Shown here: positions 53,701-62,200 of the stretch, one piece after another
Position numbering within the stretch: the stretch's first letter is position 1
Layout of the letters: each line of letters opens with the position of its first letter
Source: GCA-2718815 sp963578105
GTDB taxonomy: Bacteria; Planctomycetota; Planctomycetia; Pirellulales; Pirellulaceae
Direction of reading: 5' to 3'
DNA length: 64,000 bases
Assembly: GCA_963578105.1 (NCBI GenBank)
Contig: CAUZBP010000006.1
Span: 71,219 to 135,218, forward strand
Program-made: the position numbers and the translations under genes
Notes under the pieces: generated by a model
Told to the model about the DNA's origin: nothing
The model's database searches: none
What the model saw: only the letters and a program-made list of their open reading frames with translations

Positions 53701-54084
53701 AAGTAATTGTTGCCGCTGCAGATCGTCGGGTTGCATCCCCTCCTGAGGAGGCATCCGTCCCTGGTGCAGCTGGTCCGTTACTCTTTGCCAGATTCTGAAA
53801 TGCGGCGCAAAGGAAGTCTCCGTTGCTAAACGCTGGAGGTTGACTCCCGCTTCCGAGTGATCTTCACTGTGACACTCGAAACAAAACCGTTCCAGATGAC
53901 CTCGAATCACCCCGATTGAGTCCTGTTCTGCGACAGCGAACTGGGCACTCAGACCCATCAGGGTCCACGTGATGGCATGCACAAACCGTGATGAAACATT
54001 GAGAGGATGCAGAAAACGATCTCGCCCGCTGACTGCGTCAGCGCCAATTTGTCGGCGTCCTGTGATCACATCTCTGAGTCGCAT
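50791..54084 (-). CDS. DUF1587/1592/1588/1585 cytochrome-domain protein
   Basis: A 1,097-residue planctomycete protein with a chain of domains of unknown function. Near the N-terminus a PSCyt1-type heme motif reads FCFECHSEDHSEAG, then comes DUF1587 (LTSAEYVYTVRDLTG). DUF1595/DUF1592 has RVFVSPEFLYRAEH and FELASRLSYFLWSSLPDEEL. DUF1588 has RRTSPVKRGDWVLRRTLG, and DUF1585 has YALGRQESVGDLPLVEQM near the end. Export is likely, though the hydrophobic leader (about residues 35-51) is preceded by an extension, so a downstream start such as a GTG near residue 35 is possible. It is upstream of DUF1552 in an operon. A carbohydrate-related oxidative role has been suggested for the pair only by association. 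Confidence 0.88.
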   Translation of the reverse strand: MRLRDVITGRRQIGADAVSGRDRFLHPLNVSSRFVHAITWTLMGLSAQFAVAEQDSIGVIRGHLERFCFECHSEDHSEAGVNLQRLATETSFAPHFRIWQRVTDQLHQGRMPPQEGMQPDDLQRQQLLAGVRTGLRQAVDQYAGDPGRVVIRRLTSAEYVYTVRDLTGLDLMLDQGFGSDAVGGAGFTNTGIVQFIQDSTLERYLEAARQISDRAVLGAGPLTFYQDPGQIGFELSAVHRIQKIYRLHGFRTAAGEFGEAFGLEKFPRSFFVAWRYKHREKIGCPDSSLSSLAEDEEIEPRFAEYIYQLMGRDDLLFPTSEIVDSWRQLPVPEGPDEKLLLDVRQQCDEITKQVHTWQSRFAENADDPEQSPVLREDLFHATKTYAFEMDLTWPEESTTLEIVVTIEPAMRNTNPDSVVIWRNPEIQFLLNKQATQDPQPLRKQVTLPVEEDLKFGLHPRGGKIGPDDFVTIGAQSLTLELPIPTGVNSARLQITPEIDTTFGEDCIVRSKVELKAPPGVPPVSGLLANDTSAEFKSWKSGVFQFARLLPPRSHGEPAPSDRDPIPPLIDSKYNNPERNNFHSRIKYYRDDKFLVNNILDGAVRERLDQAWDDVLGSFEFHDWWLRFIAQKFGNELGDRTMANLDAAWIDDLPSEARLHVQKLHREFHSIHASFEAAQDGHVEDVVQLAARAWRRPLLASEAERLRSYYRTLRTDLKLEHRVAVGALISRVFVSPEFLYRAEHVTEENQTTALSDFELASRLSYFLWSSLPDEELRRAAEEGELSNPQQLVQQAQRMLKDPKAERFATEFFGQWFGFYRFDQHRGVDPERFPEFVDSLKRSMYQEAIAFFDHVVRNNRPANEILFANYSFLNRQLAEHYGVDVDLTDERVLQKVDDVGRFHRGGLLRLGAVLTLTSAPRRTSPVKRGDWVLRRTLGTAVPPPPADAGSIPADDVLADGLSVPQRLEAHRRDVACVNCHSRFDALGFALEGFDPLGRWRDQYRDGNPIDTSGELRDGTRISGEDGLHEYLASQQDRFHRTLCTKLLGYALGRQESVGDLPLVEQMQEHLARGGGLSELVECLVGSRQFRYHGVMTEQP

Positions 54085-54360
54085 CGGTCATTCCGGTGAA
54101 GATACCAATCATTTTAAGCGAAATGGCCGGTACTTCAACCGAAGAATCCTACTGTCCCGTCAACTCCAGCGACCGGTTCCTGCCGAAGTCGTTACCCCAC
54201 ATCCCCACATCGTTGAACTGGCCCGGCACCTCACTACCCAACAAGCTCGTTCAATTGCGTTGAAAACCCAAACTCTTCTCGCTGAAATTCATGCTCCAAC
54301 CTGATGAATTTCGGATAGTGGATCGGTATACTGTAGGCAATCTCCTACATGAGGAAACGG

Positions 54361-55932
54361 ATGTCTGCACTCCCCATTCGACCAACCGATCAAATCGTGG
54401 TTGGTTTGGGTTTCTTATTATTGATTGTAATCGGGTTGCTCTGCGCACGCCGAAGTCAGACCGATGAAGGGTATTTTCTGGCAGGCCGCTCGATGCCCGG
54501 CTGGGCCGTCGGCTTTTCAATGATGGCCACGATCGTCAGCTCCATGACTTTCCTTGCATTGCCGGCCTTTGCGTTTGGCGCATCGAATTGGCGAAATTGT
54601 CTGGCACATTTCACTTACATTCCTGCCATCGTTATTGCCATCTTTCTGTTCATCCCTTTTTATCGCCGATCACGTGTCAGTTCGGCCTATGAATATTTAG
54701 AAAGGCGATTTGGCTTGTGGGCGAGGCTGTACGCTGCCGCGAGCTTCGTGTTGTTTCAATTCTTTCGTACCGGAATCGTGCTGTATGCCGTTTCGCTCGC
54801 AATCCAGTCCATGCTGCAACTTGAGGCTGACTCTCTGCCGTGGATCATTTGCATCGCGGGCACCATCGTCTCAATCTATACGATTGTCGGGGGCCTTCAG
54901 GCCGTCATTTGGACTGACGTATTCCAGGGCATCGCATTAATCGTGGGAGGATTCATCTGTTTTCCAATCATCGTCATGCAATTACCAGGTGGTTTCGGAC
55001 AGCTTTTACAGGTGGCAGTGGAAGACGACAAATTCAACCTGGGAAGTACGGAACTGACCCTCAGTGGCAAAACGGTGTGGGCCTACCTGCTGGCTGAATT
55101 CGTCCTTTTCATGCAGCTTTTGGGAACCGACCAGACGAACGTGCAGCGGTATGCAGCGGCCAAAAGTGATAAGGCAGCAACTCGCGCAGCCGCATTCGGA
55201 TGCTTGCTGGCGATCCCTACCTGGACTTGCTTTCTGTTTGTCGGCACATGCCTTTACGTTTTCGTGAAGGTGGTACCTGACACCGGACTCGAAGGACTGA
55301 CCGCAGATGAAGTCTTTCCTCGCTTTATCCTCACACAAGTGCCTGCTGGCCTGGCTGGTTTCATGTTGACGGGACTCTTTGCATCCGCCATGTCGACGCT
55401 GGATTCGAGTATCAATGCGGTTGCCGCCACGGTGACGATCGACTTCTACAAACGCCTGTGGGGCAAGCAGCGGGATTCTCGGCATTACGCCTTCGTAGGC
55501 AAGATGATCAGTTTACTTTTTAGTATTGCGATGATCAGTACGGCTTGTGCAATCCATTACACGCGGTCATCCGAAACACTCGACGATTTACAACGAACGT
55601 TACTGTCGATTTTCAGTGGCGGGTTACTGGGGTTATTTCTGCTGGGATTTCTGACGTTGCGTGTCGATGGTCGAGCCGCCCTGATGGCGACGATTGTGAC
55701 GGCCTTCAGTATTGGCGGGTGGCTCTGGGTCGATTCGGCTGTTGCCGACCGTTTCTTTCCATTCTGGAACGTGCAAATGCCCGACAAACTCTGGGTAGGT
55801 ACGCTCGCGAACACTCTGCTCTTTGCCCTGGCTTATGGAGTCAGTTGGATCGTCGTGAACCGACATGACCGCCCTTTAAACGGACTGACCATCTGGACGA
55901 CCACCAAGCAACACCCTGCAACAGAGGAATGA
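54361..55932 (+). CDS. Sodium:solute symporter (SSS family)
   Basis: A 523-residue transporter of the sodium:solute symporter family. It begins with a helix and EGYFLAGRSMPGWAVGFSMMATIVSSMTFLALPAFAF, the characteristic start of this family. About 13 hydrophobic segments follow, including DTGLEGLTADEVFPRFIL, LAGFMLTGLFASAMSTLDSSINAVAA (the sodium-site helix) and AYGVSWIVVNR. Substrates in this branch include sugars, sialic acid and organic acids; the specific one is unknown. The ATG at 54361 follows GAGGA; an ATG at 54349 is less likely. The stop overlaps the next gene (ATGA), so the two are translationally coupled. Confidence 0.88.
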   Translation: MSALPIRPTDQIVVGLGFLLLIVIGLLCARRSQTDEGYFLAGRSMPGWAVGFSMMATIVSSMTFLALPAFAFGASNWRNCLAHFTYIPAIVIAIFLFIPFYRRSRVSSAYEYLERRFGLWARLYAAASFVLFQFFRTGIVLYAVSLAIQSMLQLEADSLPWIICIAGTIVSIYTIVGGLQAVIWTDVFQGIALIVGGFICFPIIVMQLPGGFGQLLQVAVEDDKFNLGSTELTLSGKTVWAYLLAEFVLFMQLLGTDQTNVQRYAAAKSDKAATRAAAFGCLLAIPTWTCFLFVGTCLYVFVKVVPDTGLEGLTADEVFPRFILTQVPAGLAGFMLTGLFASAMSTLDSSINAVAATVTIDFYKRLWGKQRDSRHYAFVGKMISLLFSIAMISTACAIHYTRSSETLDDLQRTLLSIFSGGLLGLFLLGFLTLRVDGRAALMATIVTAFSIGGWLWVDSAVADRFFPFWNVQMPDKLWVGTLANTLLFALAYGVSWIVVNRHDRPLNGLTIWTTTKQHPATEE

Positions 55933-57230
55933 TGATGACAAACAATCGACGAACCTTCCTGGGTACCACGGCGGCCGCAGCAATGACCTGGAAATCCCAG
56001 GCGCGAGCAGCAGGAGCAAATGAGCGTATGCGTATCGGTCTGATCGGCTGTGGAGGCCGTGGCCGCTTCGACGCGAATCTATTCTCCGTTCGCGATGACG
56101 CAGAAATCGCTTACGTGGCAGATCCCCACCAACACCGCCTGGCAGCAGCAGCCCAACAGTTTGGCAGTACAGCGTTGGCGACTGGCGATTTTCGCAGGAT
56201 ACTGGACGACCGGTCAATCGATGCCGTCATCGTTGCCACACCCGTGCACTGGCACGCCCCGGCGACCATCCTGGCTTGCGAGGCGGGCAAACATGTCTAC
56301 GTAGAAAAACCATGTTCTCACAACATCCGCGAAGGGCGGTTGCTGGTCGAAGCGGCTCGACGAAACCATTGCGTGGTGCAGCACGGAACCCAGGTGCGGA
56401 GCACCAGCACCATCGCCGAAGGAGTGCGTCTGTTGCGTGCCGGCCTGATCGGCGAGGTCCTGGTTTCCAAGGCATGGAACATCCAGCGCCGCGCTGGCAG
56501 AGGACCTGCCTTGTTGCTGGAACCTCCTCCAGAGTTGGATTACGACATGTGGCTGGGACCAGTACCACCGGTACCCTACCACGACACGCTGTTTTCAAAA
56601 TGGAACTGGTTGCAACATTTCGGCACGGGAGAAATCGGTAACGATGGCATCCACGATATCGACTACGCTCGCTGGGGCCTGGGCGTCGAATCACATCCGA
56701 CGTTTGTGGCGGCCGCTGGTGGGCGCTATTTCTACGACGACGAGGCGGAATTTCCTGATACCCAGCAGGTCAATTTTGAATATGCTGCCACCAACAACTC
56801 CGGTAAGAAACGGCTACTGATTTACGAAGAACGCTTGTGGTCCACAAACTATCCCCACCAATGTGACAGTGGAGTCGAGTTTTATGGCACGCAAGGGCAA
56901 ATGTTTATGAGCCGGCGCGGCAAACTTCAAGTGCGACTGGACCGCAATAAGCAGCACGCCCTGGATGTCCCGCTCGTGCCGCAGGATACTGCTGCCCACG
57001 TCGCCGATTTTCTAAACGCAATTCGCACAGATCGACTACCGAATGCTGACGCGGAAATCGCCCATCTCACGACATCCCTCTGTCATCTGGGCAATCTTTC
57101 CATTCGACTGGGCCGCGCCTTGAATTTCGACCCACAACAAGAGACCTTCATTAATGACACGGAGGCCGATACATTCCTGGGCAGAACCTATCAAGACAAT
57201 CACTGGGCAGCGCCCCGCAGGATCGGTTAA
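55929..57230 (+). CDS. Gfo/Idh/MocA family oxidoreductase with twin-arginine signal
   Basis: A 433-residue NAD(P)-dependent oxidoreductase acting on sugars, inositols or related compounds. NRRTFLGTTAAAAM is a twin-arginine leader, which places it outside the cytoplasm. RIGLIGCGGRGRFDANL binds the nucleotide; VEKPCSHNI gives the conserved Lys-Pro; and GIHDIDYARWGLG carries the His-Asp pair of the active site. It is coupled to the symporter by a four-base overlap, which suggests the two handle the same compound. Exported members are abundant in planctomycetes; whether they use NAD bound during folding is inferred. Confidence 0.9.
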   Translation: MMMTNNRRTFLGTTAAAAMTWKSQARAAGANERMRIGLIGCGGRGRFDANLFSVRDDAEIAYVADPHQHRLAAAAQQFGSTALATGDFRRILDDRSIDAVIVATPVHWHAPATILACEAGKHVYVEKPCSHNIREGRLLVEAARRNHCVVQHGTQVRSTSTIAEGVRLLRAGLIGEVLVSKAWNIQRRAGRGPALLLEPPPELDYDMWLGPVPPVPYHDTLFSKWNWLQHFGTGEIGNDGIHDIDYARWGLGVESHPTFVAAAGGRYFYDDEAEFPDTQQVNFEYAATNNSGKKRLLIYEERLWSTNYPHQCDSGVEFYGTQGQMFMSRRGKLQVRLDRNKQHALDVPLVPQDTAAHVADFLNAIRTDRLPNADAEIAHLTTSLCHLGNLSIRLGRALNFDPQQETFINDTEADTFLGRTYQDNHWAAPRRIG

Positions 57231-57231
57231 A

Positions 57232-58011
57232 TCAAAATGCATTCGGTCTGCCCTGTGAGCCGTCCACGGGAATCGAAGCGCCGTTGACCCACTGGGCTCG
57301 GTCGGATGAGAGAAACACAACGACATCGGCAACTTCAAAATCCGTGCCAAGCCTCTCCGCCGGAAATTCGCGGGTGCGAAATATTTCATATTGTTCCGGA
57401 TTTTCTTTGCTGAACCTGTCCCAGGCTCCATCCTCGAAATAGACTGATCCCGGACAGACGGTGTTCACTCGAACCGGGTGTTGTGCCAATTCCCATGCGA
57501 GCGCGCCGGCGAGAAACATTTCAGCCGCCTTGGCGGCACCATATTGCGCGTTTTGATTCGACGGTTTCCAGCCGGAGATCGAAGAAATATTGACAACACT
57601 ACCCCCCCCACGTTGTTGCATATGAACGGCGGCAGCACGAGTCGCTCGTACTGCGTGAAAGAGGTTCAGGTCAAAGGTCTGCTGCCAGTCCGTATCGCTG
57701 GAGTCCATAAACTCACGAGATCCAACCGAACCACCAACATTATTGACAAGAATGTCGACTCCTCCCAAAGCTTTGGCAGCGGTGTTCACAAACCGCTCGA
57801 TCTCGCCAGGCTGCAATACATCAACAACTAGGCCGAATGCTTCGACATCATAGCCAAGCAGAACTCCGACGGCCTGATCCAACCCTTCCTGTCCACGAGC
57901 GCAGATACCCACCTTGCAACCCTCCTCGGCAAATCGCAAAGCGGTTGCTCGTCCAATCCCTCGACTGCCTCCTGAAATCAAGGCAATCTTGTCAGTGAGA
58001 TGTAAGTCCAT
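57232..58011 (-). CDS. Short-chain dehydrogenase/reductase
   Basis: A 259-residue classical SDR, soluble and NAD(P)-dependent. ISGGSRGIGRATALRFA is the cofactor motif, and LVNNVGG lies downstream. The active site is complete: Ser in NISSISGWKP, Tyr and Lys in YGAAKAAE, and VNTVCPGSV. Typical length is about 250. The start is placed at ATG 58011, which has GGAG at a good distance; a frame extending to 58143 adds 44 residues with no family counterpart. It probably shares a transcript with the dioxygenase gene upstream. Substrate unknown. Confidence 0.88.
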   Translation of the reverse strand: MDLHLTDKIALISGGSRGIGRATALRFAEEGCKVGICARGQEGLDQAVGVLLGYDVEAFGLVVDVLQPGEIERFVNTAAKALGGVDILVNNVGGSVGSREFMDSSDTDWQQTFDLNLFHAVRATRAAAVHMQQRGGGSVVNISSISGWKPSNQNAQYGAAKAAEMFLAGALAWELAQHPVRVNTVCPGSVYFEDGAWDRFSKENPEQYEIFRTREFPAERLGTDFEVADVVVFLSSDRAQWVNGASIPVDGSQGRPNAF

Positions 58012-58191
58012 CAGCAACTCCAGAAACCACAATTGCAGGGCGTAGTAAACGACACGCAATCTAACTGATTTCAGAAATCCTGTGAACGGGCCGGTGGGAC
58101 GACACGCATCGACGCCATTGAAAAGGACCGCTGATCGCAACACCTCCTGATCTTTGCATAACGGAGCGAAGACCTTGACCCAAGTTGCATT

Positions 58192-59058
58192 TTAATCCTG
58201 TTCAACGGTAGATCCCTCGCCGGCAAGGGTGGTGCGGTGCATAATGCGTTTATCATTTCCGACATCCCAGGGTCGGCCCCGGTGAAGGCAAAGTCGGTTG
58301 TCCCACATGACCAGATCATTCACTCGCCATTGATGACGGTAGACGAATTGTGGTTGTGTGGACCATTGCAACAGTTCCTGCAACAGGTCCCTCCCCTTCC
58401 CGAACGGCCAACCGATAACTTGGGACGCGTACGATCCGATAAGGAGCACCTTCTCGCCTGTTGCTGGAATCGTACGGACGAGAAGCTGTCGAACAGGAGG
58501 CACCTCATCCTGAAAGGATTTGCTCAGCAGGTCGGGAGCGACCTGGGCACGCGAGTGGGCCATGCTGTGTTCGGCAACGAGACCCTCCAGAAGAGCCTTT
58601 TTTTCGGGCAACAGGGCGGCATACGCTGCGCGCAGGCTGGCAAACTCTGTTTCACCTCCCTCTGGCGGAATGACTTTTGCTGAAAGTAAAGATGCTCGTA
58701 AAGGCACCTCTCTGAATGAGCCGTCGGAGTGCCAGAGCAAGTTTCCAGACTGATACAGCGCCAGAGGGTCTTCCGCTGGTATGACCTGACCGTCAGCATC
58801 GACATTTGAAATTTTGAAAATGGGTCCGCCACCGCCAAAGGGATCACTGGGCAAACTCATTTCGAGTGGACCGAAACCTTCGCTGAAAATGACCTGCTGT
58901 GCGTCAGTAATGTCCTGATCGTGAAAGACCAGCACCGAGTGCTTATAGAACGCATCTCGCAACTGCCGGAAGGTCTGTTCATCGATGGGCGCAGTGATGT
59001 CAACGCCTTCCACCTCGGCACCGATGTACTCCTCCAGCCGGTTGATCTTGACGCCCAT
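58192..59058 (-). CDS. TauD/TfdA-family Fe(II)/2-oxoglutarate dioxygenase
   Basis: A 288-residue dioxygenase of the taurine/2,4-D dioxygenase family. Iron ligands are His110 and Asp112 (WHSDGSF) and a distal His259 (CLHRGRPW). Arg271 or Arg275 in RIMHRTTLAG would bind 2-oxoglutarate. The start GVEVEGVDI-like wording (GAEVEGVDITAPI) is typical. Substrate is unknown: taurine, sulfonates, alkyl acids or small ethers are possible. ATG 59058 follows GGGAG. Its 3' neighbour is the SDR gene, 180 bases away on the same strand, which may process the product. Confidence 0.9.
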   Translation of the reverse strand: MGVKINRLEEYIGAEVEGVDITAPIDEQTFRQLRDAFYKHSVLVFHDQDITDAQQVIFSEGFGPLEMSLPSDPFGGGGPIFKISNVDADGQVIPAEDPLALYQSGNLLWHSDGSFREVPLRASLLSAKVIPPEGGETEFASLRAAYAALLPEKKALLEGLVAEHSMAHSRAQVAPDLLSKSFQDEVPPVRQLLVRTIPATGEKVLLIGSYASQVIGWPFGKGRDLLQELLQWSTQPQFVYRHQWRVNDLVMWDNRLCLHRGRPWDVGNDKRIMHRTTLAGEGSTVEQD

Positions 59059-59290
59059 TGCTGCTCACTCCCTGATCGGCGAGGTCCGAAATACTGGATA
59101 ACAATTCCCGACGGATGCCGAGTATACGTGATCGATAAATCGAAGACAAAAGGGTACCACGGTTGTTTTGCATCCGGCCAAGACGTCTTCAAACCACTCC
59201 TTGATCAGCGCTGACCTTGCCAGGTACTTTAAACGGGGTGCGCGTCGAAATCACTGGCACCGTACGGGGTGACCGGACGGTGGAGGCACA

Positions 59291-62200
59291 TTACTCGGAT
59301 ACCAGTTCGACACCATTCAAGATGGGGCCAACCGATCCGTCAGATTTCGGTGTCAGAGAAATTTCCAGCACGTCTTTCACATCGATGTGAGGGAATTGTT
59401 GAACAACGGTTCGCAACGAATTCCCCGCTTGCTTGACCACATCGAAGTTGCGCAGCACGGTTTGACCCTGTAGAGCCACATCAAACACTCGTTCGCCCTG
59501 AGCAACATCGGTTGGTTCGGCAAAGTAAAGGCGGACGGTATAGTGGGCGCTGGCAGACTTGGCGACGACGGAGTTGTTTTGAGAAGAACTATCGCCAAGT
59601 TTGATCTTCAATTGGGAGGCTTGTGCGGCATTGTTCTCGCGGGACACTGCCGTACGTTTCCCTTTTCCGGAAATAACAAAAGCAATCGCGTTTCCGCGCT
59701 TCCAACCTGGACGATGAATGACCTCGTTAACAAGTTCTTTCAGATTAGGTGTCCGCTGATCGGCACCTCTGCTGTCAACCTTTCCCCAGGGACCAGGAGA
59801 CCATGCCACGGTGGCGGTCGTTTTAGAGCGTGACGAAATGTCATAGGTCCTGGCGTTAAAGCTGACGGCATCATCCGCCGCCACAGCCTGGATCAGCAGT
59901 CGCACCGGATCCTCACCTACTTCTTTTGTAGTGAACTGAATCCTGGCATCTTGAATCTCGTCATCTGGTCCGAGTTGAATCTTCGTGAAACGCATCCCAA
60001 CCAACTGCGGCGAAGCATCCTCGCTCAGTTCTAAATCACTGCTGTTTAGATACATCGACCCGTCAGAACGCTCTTCCGCATCGTCACGATCTGCCGCGAT
60101 AGGAATCACCAGTTCGCTTACCGCAGGCAAGCGATTCGCTACACGGAGAGACACTGTTCTGACGTTTTCCACTCCCGACGAGGCCACCCACGGGTGATCA
60201 TCCGTATCAATGGCCGACACATGGCGGCGAAAATAAGACGCCCCATCTCCACTCAGTTTCACCATGACCTGGGGCGATTCGCCACCGACGCTCGGATAGT
60301 CCAGCCACATTGTACCTGCATCGCTCAGGCGATCACCGGGCGCCCCGAAGTTGATGCCAATTCGTCGAACTCGATCCTCGATTCCGTAAACACTATTGGT
60401 CCAAGTCTCCAGGCCAGGCATGTGGACCAGCGCCAACGAAGTTTGGTTCTGATAGCTGCAAGAGCAGGTACGCGTGTAGTCCGGGGCGTTCAACAGCCCG
60501 CCCGCTGCGACCAGATTTGACGTGCAACTGGAACGGAAACCACCAAAATTTCCCGTGCCACTTAAACCTGTCAGGTCATAAAATCCAGCCGCACCTGAAC
60601 GAAACGTTAACAAGTGCTCACTGGCAATCGCCGTATTGCAACCATAGTTCCTTGTAAACTGCCAAGGAACCTGCTGTCCGGTAAGTGGATTCGTGATCAG
60701 CTTGGGAGAACCGTCCAGCAAGTTGTACGCGCCGCTGGATCGCTGGTAAGAATTCGCGTTGGTGATGATCGTGTCATGGTGCAAAATGCAAGGTCCAGTA
60801 TATGCAAGCTGTAAATCCTTCCAGATCACAGATCCATCCGCGCCGTGATAGGTGATCATCCCCTGGCCCACCTCATCGCGCAGCCGGTCACCGGCTAGAG
60901 CACCAGCCTGGAGCAGAACATCGTGCTCCTCGGAATAGCCTAGCCAGGTTCCAAAAATATCGGCCTCTCGCTCCCACAGCAACTCGCCCGTCCGCACATC
61001 CAACGCAACCAGACGATACTTTTGATCCGGGGACATACCACGGCGACGAAGTCCGGCTTCGACGCTGTTTGGCAACTTGTCGAGACAATAAACGCGACCA
61101 CGGCCGGCCACGATCCCATTGTGCAAAAAGCTGAATCGGGAATCCAACTGCCACCGGACGCGGCCAGTTTCCCGATCGAAAACAACCAAACCATCACTGG
61201 CAGACATATCAAGAATCGACAGTTCCTGTCGTGAGGCCCGATCTCTTTTTTTGCCGCTGTAGTTGGAAAAACCTCTTCCACCCAGCAGAACGTCTTTATA
61301 AATACCGACGAATCCCCACAAGGGCGCTCCTCTGCCTGGCTCCCTGGATGGCATACTGATTTGGCGCACCGTGGCGCCCGTTCGTGCATCCAACACCTCG
61401 CAATGGCTTCCGAGAATGACGAAAATCTCCTTCTCAGTCGCAACGTAGTTCGTGCCGCGCCCATTGGCTCCCGGAATGTGTACCTGGTTGTAAGCCGTAC
61501 TGAGGGGAGTCTCCTTGTAGGTCTTGTCGAAATAAACGCCGAAATTCTCGAGGCTGTCAAAAGTCCGCTTCCAGAGGACCCGCCCGGTGTACGTGTCCCG
61601 AGCGCTGAGCGAATCGATGCCTTCAACAATCGTACGGCCACCTACGACTTGCTCCGGTGGTCCATGTCCGTGCCTAGGTAACACGTCCAGATTGGAACTA
61701 CCTCCAAACCACAGTACACCCAAGGGTAATTTGACGCGTTGGTCATTCGATTTGACCGTATTGGCGATATCCCCATACTGATGGGTCCAATCAGCGGCGC
61801 CTGCCAATGGGCCCACTCGGACAACCAGCACACCTTCGTCGTAGACAATCGTTTGGGCATTTTCCAGTTCTTGCCGTTCTACCAATTTCCCAAGGTGTTG
61901 CGACTTTCCCGACGAAGCAGACAACCAGAGGGCGCCCCCATAGGGGCGAACTGATTGGTAGAGCGACTTAAGATCTTGGGACAACCGATCCTGCTCAGTC
62001 AAGGACGGTCCAACAACGACCAGATTCGCAATATAGGGGGGTGCCATGAATGATCGTGGATGACCCTTGTGCACGGTGATCCGCCCGCCATATTGCCCCG
62101 CAGCATCGAACGCCTGGCGAAGCTCTTTGACTCGCTGGTCTCGAGGTTCTACCACAAGTATACGCAGCTTGGACTGCTGTAGTACCGACGAAAGAAGTCG

